Source: Clostridiaceae bacterium UBA6085 (GTDB lineage: Bacteria; Bacillota; Clostridia; Clostridiales; Clostridiaceae). From it: 10,573 bases of DNA. Below are positions 6,824 to 10,573 of this stretch, piece by piece (positions within the stretch are counted from its first letter, which is position 1; each line of letters begins with the position of its first letter). The translations under genes and the position numbers were made by a program. Where the stretch lies: contig DIXH01000066.1 in NCBI GenBank assembly GCA_002428605.1, positions 28,906 to 39,478 on the forward strand, written 5' to 3'. The notes beneath the pieces were generated by a model. The model was not told where the DNA came from. It did no database searches and saw nothing but the letters and a program-made list of their open reading frames with translations.

Positions 6824-7825
6824 TCAGTCAAGTATGTAGATCCTGACGTACTTGACTCCCCATCTGATGCAATCAGATTCGGAGTTCATGAACACGTCTA
6901 TCCTGTCACCCTTGATCGCTCCGCCAACATCCTGCGCTATGGCATATCCGTAGCCTTCGACATAGACCCTTGTCCCAAGCGGAATCTTTGTCCTGTCTAC
7001 GGCTATTGTGGACCAGCCCGAAGGATTCCTTACAGGTACTGCTCCGCTTGCGGTTATTCCGTCGCCTGCATAGGCAGTTGCCCTTACGGTATAAGTGCTG
7101 GAATAGCTGAAGCTTTCAGGAAGAGGTCCTCTCGTTGCCGTATTGACGGCAGCATAGCTCATGACCTTTGTTCCCACTGCGACGATCTTGTCGACAGGGC
7201 TCTTCGTGACATTCTCCCCCACTAGCTCTTCAGAAACAAGCACGCCATCCTCGTAGGTCCTTTCCTTGGTCAGGACCTTCTCGCCAGCGCTGCCTTCCTG
7301 AGTCACCTTTTTGATTCCCTTCATTATGGAAGAGTCTTTCTTCTCTTGCACTCCAAAGTCAATAGCGACATTTTCGGTGACCATTTCCTTTGTTACCCTT
7401 ACAATAGTAATTTCCATGTCCCTTGATACCATCGTTTCCGCAGGGACCGATATCTTGTCAATTTCGCCTAAAGCAACGCTCTCTGCCTCCAGAAAATCCT
7501 GGACCGTCTTTTCAGCGGTCATGAATTCCTGAATCGCTCCGTCTGCATACAGCACCACGGGGACTGCCCTCGTGATAACTATCCTGTCCTGCTTAGCCAG
7601 GTCGTCTCCGTTTCCCTTGTCGATCTTATCCTTCCTATCAATTGTTATACCGTTCTCAGCCAAAAATTCGGCTACTGTAGTCACATAAGTATCGATGACC
7701 TGTTCTTTTCCGTCAACCACCAAAGTCACGTGCTTCTTCATGCTGTTTATTGCAAATGCTGTCGTAAATACGACAAATGCTGCGAACAGCGATATGAGCA
7801 CTCCCTTAGAAAAGAATTTTCTCAT
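6824..7825 (-). CDS. YabE-like secreted cell-wall protein with DUF348, G5 and 3D domains
   Basis: 333 aa. An N-terminal hydrophobic segment (about 8-27, after MRKFFSK) acts as signal peptide or membrane anchor; there is no lipobox. Two DUF348 repeats follow (about 32-73, with VTLVVDGKEQVIDTYVTTV, and 89-130), then a G5 domain (about 146-220) and a C-terminal 3D domain (about 247-331). The three family aspartates of the 3D domain are visible in AVDRTKIPLG (D277), AQDVGGAIKG (D299) and GDRIDVF (D310). The 3D fold is related to MltA/RlpA barrels, and homologues (YabE, Rpf/Sps types) cleave or bind peptidoglycan, so a role in wall remodelling outside the membrane is likely. GAGGAGG lies 7 nt before ATG 7825. 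It has its own promoter and terminator. Its place between tatD and rnmV matches B. subtilis yabE. Confidence 0.93.
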   Translation of the reverse strand: MRKFFSKGVLISLFAAFVVFTTAFAINSMKKHVTLVVDGKEQVIDTYVTTVAEFLAENGITIDRKDKIDKGNGDDLAKQDRIVITRAVPVVLYADGAIQEFMTAEKTVQDFLEAESVALGEIDKISVPAETMVSRDMEITIVRVTKEMVTENVAIDFGVQEKKDSSIMKGIKKVTQEGSAGEKVLTKERTYEDGVLVSEELVGENVTKSPVDKIVAVGTKVMSYAAVNTATRGPLPESFSYSSTYTVRATAYAGDGITASGAVPVRNPSGWSTIAVDRTKIPLGTRVYVEGYGYAIAQDVGGAIKGDRIDVFMNSESDCIRWGVKYVRIYILD

Positions 7826-7855
7826 GTTTCAACCTCCTCGTTGAGTAACGTCCTC

Positions 7856-7884
7856 ATTATATCCACCACCTTCCCAAGTGTCAA
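7856..7884 (-). promoter_or_regulatory. Consensus sigma-A promoter of the 3D-domain gene
   Basis: On the minus strand TTGACA (7884-7879), exactly 17 bp, TATAAT (7861-7856): a perfect match to the sigma-A/sigma-70 consensus. Predicted start near 7849, giving a leader of about 24 nt that carries the GAGGAGG ribosome site. Confidence 0.93.
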
Positions 7885-7924
7885 AAAAACGCCCCAAACC
7901 CGCACTGTTATGCGGTTTAGAGCG
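7883..7924 (-). terminator. Intrinsic terminator of tatD
   Basis: On the minus strand CGCTCTAAACCGCA (7924-7911) pairs with the segment 7904-7890 (two G-T pairs and one bulged base), with a 6-nt loop. A run of seven T (7889-7883) follows. The last two T are also the first two bases of the TTGACA -35 of the next gene, so terminator and promoter are fused. Confidence 0.88.
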
Positions 7925-7966
7925 ATTTCACAATTTTAAATGTTAACAATTTATGAACAGATTTCT

Positions 7967-8758
7967 TTACAACTTGATTGCAGGCTTATCCTCTATTCCA
8001 AGGAGCCTTCTCGCGTTGTCAGAGGTTGCTTCCAGCACTTCCTCGACATTTTTCCCCTTAAGCTCCGCTATCTTCTCAGCCACATATATCAGATAGTCCG
8101 ACCTGTTCCTTTTTCCCCTGTAGGGAACCGGAGCCATGTAAGGAGCGTCTGTCTCTAATAGCAGCCTGTCAAGAGGTATCTCTACAATGACCTCCGGGAG
8201 CTTCATTGCATTCTTGAAGGTTGCCACTCCTGATATCCCCAGATAGTAGCCCAATGAGACCGCTTCCCTTGCCATCTCGACGCTGCCTGAAAAGGAATGG
8301 AAGATACCTGTGACTGAAGGAAATTCCCTGACAATCTGAAGGATGTCCCCATGAGCGTCCCTGTCGTGGAGAACCACTGGCATTCCAAGGGTTTTCGCTA
8401 TTTCCATCTGGTCCCTGAATACCTTCTTCTGTATATCCCTGGGTGGATTGGACTCCCAGTAGTAATCAAGTCCGATCTCTCCCACCGCCCTGAACTTTTC
8501 AGTCTTGAGAAGGTGGATCATTTCAGACCTCACACTCTCATTGTACTCATAAGCATTTTCGGGATGGATCCCACAGGCGCCGTATATGAACGGATAGGTT
8601 TCTGTGAGTATCCTCGTAGTCTCGATGGACCTGTAGTCAGAGCTCATGTTGAGTATTCCGGCCACCCCGGATTCATTAAGCTCAAGAAGCAGCTTCCCCC
8701 GGTCCTCATCAAACTGTTCGTCATCGTAATGTGCATGCGAGTCAAATATATTATTCAT
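7967..8758 (-). CDS. tatD: TatD family metal-dependent hydrolase / DNase
   Basis: 263 aa, the usual length. TatD proteins are TIM-barrel metallohydrolases; characterised members act as 3'-5' exonucleases on DNA/RNA and are linked to DNA repair and quality control. The metal ligands can be read directly: HxH (H8, H10 in FDSHAHYDD), E94 (GEIGLDYYW), H131 (VVLHDRDAH), H154 (FHSFSG) and D204 (ETDAPYM). The family motif CGIHPE is at 62-67. ATG 8758 follows AGAGGA with about 8-9 nt spacing. It is transcribed alone, with its own terminator and a divergent regulator upstream. In B. subtilis this gene (yabD) follows metS; here about 1.5 kb separates it from metG. No clear -35/-10 pair was found: TACAAT on the minus strand at 8829-8824 is the best -10, but it has only a poor -35. 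Confidence 0.94.
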   Translation of the reverse strand: MNNIFDSHAHYDDEQFDEDRGKLLLELNESGVAGILNMSSDYRSIETTRILTETYPFIYGACGIHPENAYEYNESVRSEMIHLLKTEKFRAVGEIGLDYYWESNPPRDIQKKVFRDQMEIAKTLGMPVVLHDRDAHGDILQIVREFPSVTGIFHSFSGSVEMAREAVSLGYYLGISGVATFKNAMKLPEVIVEIPLDRLLLETDAPYMAPVPYRGKRNRSDYLIYVAEKIAELKGKNVEEVLEATSDNARRLLGIEDKPAIKL

Positions 8759-8804
8759 TTTTGCATTCCTCTCGATTTAAGATTCAAGACCCCACTTCTT
8801 CACA

Positions 8805-8929
8805 TCTTTACACATATGAACAAATTGTAAATATTTAGGGCGAATGTTCACATTTCATTTACATCCTTAAAATTTCCTTGCGCCCCAATGCAAATTTTAG
8901 TTGTGAAGACGTCTTTACACGTGTTAACA
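8805..8929. promoter_or_regulatory. Dyad- and repeat-rich control region between tatD and the Crp-like gene
   Basis: The 318-bp gap 8759-9077 has no gene but dense symmetry. TGTGAAGACGTCTTTACA (8902-8919) is an 18-bp near-perfect palindrome with AAGACGTCTT at its core. TTTACACGTGTTAA (8914-8927) is an overlapping palindrome with one mismatched pair. TTTACA at 8807-8812 faces TGTAAA at 8827-8832. TCTTTACACATATGAACA (8805-8822) and TCTTTACACGTGTTAACA (8912-8929) are direct repeats matching at 15 of 18 bases. ACATTTCATTT occurs at 8850-8860 and 8927-8937. The TGTGA/TTACA arms look like Crp/Fnr-family half-sites, so these may be operators for the adjacent regulator; that is inference. Confidence 0.5.
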
Positions 8930-8989
8930 TTTCATTTTTGTCTCTGTTTTGTCAGATTTCCGTAACAAAATGTCCTTTTTCAGGCCTAA

Positions 8990-9019
8990 TTGAGCGATCT
9001 GCCTTCCATATGCTATACT
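8990..9019 (+). promoter_or_regulatory. Promoter of the Crp-like regulator gene
   Basis: TTGAGC (8990-8995), an 18-bp spacer and TATACT (9014-9019) preceded by TGC, making an extended -10. Predicted start near 9026, about 52 nt before the ATG. The palindromes at 8902-8927 lie roughly 100-125 bp upstream of that start. Confidence 0.7.
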
Positions 9020-9077
9020 TAATCTTAAGTGCTGCCTTGCATGATTTCCTTCATTTTGCAGCCATAAGGAGACATTC

Positions 9078-9767
9078 ATGAAGAAAAGACCGACATTAGA
9101 GCTAATAAAGGAAAATCCGCTTTTCAGCACCTTTACAAAGGAAGAGATCGACGATGTGCTGAACAACTTAAATTATAACCTCAGGACATATCAAAAGGAA
9201 GAGTATCTGTTCATCCAGGGTGACGATTGCAATACCATCTTTCTCCTCTTGAGCGGTACCATCGAGGTACAGAAGATCGACCCTTCCGGCAAGATGCTCC
9301 TTCTCATGGATGTCGAGAAGGATGAGGTCATCGGTGCAGGAGTGGTATTTTCCGGTCACGACAGGCACCAGATGAGCGCCTTCGCAAAATCTGACATAAT
9401 CGTGCTCGAGATGGAAAAGTCAGCGGTCCTCAGGCTTTGCAGAATGAACGAGAATTTCCTTGAGCTTTTCCTGAAGTCACTTTCCGGCAGGACATACATG
9501 CTTACACAGAGGATAAGGGAAGTTACCTTGAAGACTCTTCGTGAAAAGATATGCGAGTACCTCTATTCTATACACGCTGACAAGGGAAGCCTTGATGTTA
9601 AAATCCCATTCACCAAGAAATACTGGGCTGAAACCCTCGGAGTGCAGAGACCCTCGCTCTCAAGGGAGCTTGCCAATCTCTCAAGGGAGGGGCTCATAAG
9701 CATGAGGGGTGACCTTATAAGGATACTTGACCTTGAAGAGGTGAGGAAGATAGCCCTGAAATCCTGA
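9078..9767 (+). CDS. Crp/Fnr family transcriptional regulator
   Basis: 229 aa. Residues about 15-125 form a cyclic-nucleotide-binding-type beta-roll (YLFIQGDDCNTIFLLLSGTI is typical). A long dimerisation helix follows (about 128-160), then a winged helix-turn-helix with TKKYWAETLGVQRPSLSREL and the recognition helix near 190-201 (QRPSLSRELANL). The cAMP phosphate-binding cassette (G-E...R-S/T-A) is not conserved: the region reads IGAGVVFSGHDRHQMSAFA, lacking the Glu and Arg. There is also no N-terminal cysteine cluster of the Fnr type; the only cysteines are C51, C121 and C159. The effector is therefore neither cAMP nor an Fnr-type Fe-S cluster by these criteria, and remains unknown. AAGGAG precedes ATG 9078 by 7 nt. 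It is divergent from tatD and convergent with a predicted small RNA. No plus-strand terminator is seen after the stop. Confidence 0.93.
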   Translation: MKKRPTLELIKENPLFSTFTKEEIDDVLNNLNYNLRTYQKEEYLFIQGDDCNTIFLLLSGTIEVQKIDPSGKMLLLMDVEKDEVIGAGVVFSGHDRHQMSAFAKSDIIVLEMEKSAVLRLCRMNENFLELFLKSLSGRTYMLTQRIREVTLKTLREKICEYLYSIHADKGSLDVKIPFTKKYWAETLGVQRPSLSRELANLSREGLISMRGDLIRILDLEEVRKIALKS

Positions 9768-9776
9768 AAAAAGGGC

Positions 9777-9824
9777 AAAAAAAAAGACCCTGCCAGTGAA
9801 ACTTGTGTTTCACAGATGGGTATC
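9777..9824 (-). terminator. Intrinsic terminator of the predicted small RNA
   Basis: On the minus strand GTGAAAC (9813-9807) pairs with GTTTCAC (9802-9796) around the loop ACAA. An outer GGGTC (9790-9786) can pair with GA..CCC (9824-9818, two bases bulged) across an internal loop. Nine T follow (9785-9777). The T-run ends 9 nt from the stop codon of the convergent crp-like gene. Confidence 0.75.
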
Positions 9825-9974
9825 ATCCGCAGCTCCCTACCGGGCTGCAATGCCTTTCAATAAGCTGCAGGACTATCCATTTTGAACTTGTATTGCATCT
9901 TCAGCATAGGTTTGGCTCCTTAAGCTATATTATGGCTGCAATCTTTTCAGCCTCACGGGACTGAGTTAAAGTTC
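9777..9974 (-). ncRNA. Predicted stand-alone structured small RNA, family not assigned
   Basis: The minus strand holds a complete small RNA gene: a near-consensus promoter (TTGACA-17-TACAAT, 10009-9981), a predicted start at 9974 and an intrinsic terminator with nine T at 9785-9777, about 198 nt in all. The predicted 5' end GAACTT (9974-9969) pairs exactly with AAGTTC (9889-9884). This closes a domain with a small arm (TCAGCC 9947-9952 opposite GG-A-CTGA 9958-9964) and a second arm (ATTGCA 9892-9897 with TGCAAT 9937-9942, then AGC..AGG 9903-9910 with CCT..GCT 9918-9926). A middle hairpin pairs GCAGC 9829-9833 with GCTGC 9844-9848. No open reading frame with a ribosome site is seen. It cannot be a leader, because the next gene downstream lies on the other strand. 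The stretch CAGTCCCGTGAGGCTG recalls part of 6S RNA and the length fits, but a 6S-like rod does not form readily by eye. No T-box, SRP, tmRNA or common riboswitch motif was recognised. Confidence 0.65.
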
Positions 9975-9980
9975 TAATGA

Positions 9981-10009
9981 ATTGTATACTATTAGACTCA
10001 CGTTGTCAA
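9981..10009 (-). promoter_or_regulatory. Strong promoter of the predicted small RNA
   Basis: On the minus strand TTGACA (10009-10004), exactly 17 bp, TACAAT (9986-9981): 11 of 12 consensus positions. The predicted start, 9974, coincides with the first base of the self-complementary GAACTT of the RNA. No gene on this strand follows, so it only makes sense for a non-coding transcript. Confidence 0.8.
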
Positions 10010-10035
10010 CTATAACTTCCTGACGTCTTAATGGT

Positions 10036-10081
10036 CTGTGATAATGTCATCTCAGTAAGTGTGCTGTGATTATGTCACTCA
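10036..10081. repeat. Pair of direct repeats, operator-like or insertion-element end relic
   Basis: CTGTGATAATGTCATCTCA (10036-10054) and CTGTGATTATGTCACTCA (10064-10081) repeat at a distance of 28 bp. Each has an internal dyad, GTGA-N5-TCA(C/T). They lie about 62-107 bp upstream of the predicted small RNA start. Two readings are open: binding sites for a Crp/Fnr-type protein (TGTGA half-sites), or terminal repeats left by an IS21-like element, whose ends often carry multiple copies of a short repeat. No transposase gene is present. Confidence 0.6.
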
Positions 10082-10141
10082 AGCCAGTACGTGAAGAATG
10101 GAGCCGTGTACCTTAAGCAGGTCTTAAAGCCCATAATTGCA

Positions 10142-10185
10142 ATAAATGAAGGGAATCTGGTATTTTCCAGATTCCCTTCATTTAT
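10142..10185 (-). terminator. Long perfect hairpin behind metG, probable terminator
   Basis: The segment 10142-10160 and its exact complement 10167-10185 form a 19-bp perfect stem (containing GAAGGGAATCTGG) with a 6-nt loop. It lies about 56 nt after the metG stop codon. The descending arm is T-rich on the minus strand (CTTCATTTAT), but a clean T-run does not follow, so termination is likely but not certain. The hairpin could also protect the metG mRNA 3' end. Confidence 0.6.
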
Positions 10186-10240
10186 AATGATGAAAACTAT
10201 GTTCAACCCTTAGTGGCTAATTGAAAGCTTGTTATATCTG

Positions 10241-10573
10241 TTATCTTACCTCTGTACCAGGCTCACCTTCTGATGTGACTATGTACAGGTCCTTCCCGTC
10301 AGCTGTTGATGCTGCCAGGATCATTCCTTCGGAAAGTTCGCCCCTGAGCTTTGCAGGCTTCAGGTTGGCAACAAGGATTATGTTGGTGCCTATAAGCTCT
10401 TCCGGCTTCTTGTGCTCAGCTATCCCAGAAATGACCTGCTTCTCCACTCCGCCGATGTCTACCTTCAGCCTCAGAAGCTTCTTTGCTCCCTTGACAGGCT
10501 CACAGGATACTATCCTTCCTACCCTCAGGTCAAGCTTTGCAAAATCTTCAATTGTTATCTCTTCCTTGAGCGG
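10241..10573 (-). CDS. metG: Methionyl-tRNA synthetase, C-terminal fragment
   Basis: The last 110 codons of a minus-strand gene whose catalytic part lies beyond the right edge. The frame is open to base 10573. The translation is a complete C-terminal tRNA-binding (EMAP/Trbp111-like) OB-fold: DFAKLDLRVGRIV near the start, AKKLLRLKVDIGG, then QVISGIAEHKKPEELIGTNI and LKPAKLRGELSEGMILAA. In MetRS of many bacteria this domain dimerises the enzyme and improves tRNA binding. The same fold occurs in stand-alone CsaA/Trbp111 and in PheT. The position upstream of tatD-yabE-rnmV-rsmA, as in Bacillus, and the linker-like PLKEEITIEDF entry favour metG. The ATG-less beginning is simply the window edge; an internal GTG at 10447 is not the start. 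Confidence 0.9.
   Translation of the reverse strand, partial: PLKEEITIEDFAKLDLRVGRIVSCEPVKGAKKLLRLKVDIGGVEKQVISGIAEHKKPEELIGTNIILVANLKPAKLRGELSEGMILAASTADGKDLYIVTSEGEPGTEVR

Noticed and set aside
8351..8830. 159-codon plus-strand open frame
   Set aside because: It lies almost wholly antisense to tatD, whose metal-binding residues are all intact. It has no ribosome site and its translation shows no recognisable family.
8824..8850. tatD promoter (TGAACA / TACAAT, minus strand)
   Set aside because: The spacer is only 15 bp and the -35 is poor; kept as a remark under tatD rather than as a feature.
9777..9974. Assignment of the predicted RNA as 6S RNA, SRP RNA, T-box or a common riboswitch
   Set aside because: Only a short 6S-like stretch was found and the terminal halves do not pair into a rod. 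The SRP GGAAG/GCA core, the T-box AGGGTGG motif and known aptamer cores were not seen. Family left open.
10010..10141. Complete insertion sequence
   Set aside because: Only two short repeats resemble an element end; there is no transposase frame, no paired terminal inverted repeat and no target duplication visible.
10241..10447. Separate small gene starting at GTG 10447
   Set aside because: The same frame stays open to the right edge and encodes the rest of the MetRS tRNA-binding domain, so this is only the tail of metG.

Overview
The window looks like chromosomal DNA of a Gram-positive, low-to-moderate GC bacterium, most likely a member of the Clostridia (Firmicutes). The main reasons are strong AGGAGG-type ribosome binding sites before almost every gene, near-consensus sigma-A promoters, heavy use of AGG/AGA (Arg) and ATA (Ile) codons, a DegV protein, a ThiT-type thiamine transporter behind a TPP riboswitch with a transcription terminator, and the Firmicutes cluster metG - tatD - yabE-like - rnmV - rsmA. 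Species cannot be fixed from sequence alone.

Layout, left to right. (1) Positions 1-1603, minus strand: an M17 leucyl aminopeptidase (pepA) overlaps by ATGA the start of an M24 (Xaa-Pro type) peptidase that runs off the left edge, so this is a peptide-degradation operon. (2) Positions 1746-3515, plus strand: a promoter and a DegV fatty-acid-binding protein, then, immediately after its stop codon, a second promoter, a TPP riboswitch, an intrinsic terminator and thiT. (3) A 13-bp-stem bidirectional terminator separates this from (4), a tightly packed minus-strand operon at 3567-6712. It reads rnmV (RNase M5), rsmA (16S rRNA dimethyltransferase), a lipoprotein of unknown function and an Mrp/NBP35 Fe-S carrier ATPase. 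Stops and starts overlap or almost touch, and the operon is preceded by three tandem hairpin repeats, one of which carries an extended -10 promoter. (5) Positions 6779-7884: a secreted or membrane-anchored 3D/G5/YabE-like cell-wall protein with its own terminator and a consensus TTGACA-17-TATAAT promoter. (6) Positions 7883-8758: tatD with its own terminator. (7) Positions 8759-9767: a dyad-rich intergenic region and a divergent Crp/Fnr-family regulator. (8) Positions 9768-10240 hold no protein gene. On the minus strand they contain what looks like a complete stand-alone small RNA gene of about 195 nt (promoter, structured body, terminator with nine T), an upstream pair of direct repeats and a 19-bp perfect hairpin behind metG. 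(9) Positions 10241-10573: the 3' end of metG.

The metG-tatD-yabE-rnmV-rsmA order is well known in Bacillus and relatives. Here it is interrupted between metG and tatD by the Crp-like regulator, on the opposite strand, and the small RNA. This inserted piece, at about 8759-10140, is the least ordinary part of the window. The rest is housekeeping: rRNA maturation (RNase M5 for 5S, RsmA for 16S), tRNA charging, Fe-S assembly, peptide turnover, thiamine uptake and cell-wall remodelling.
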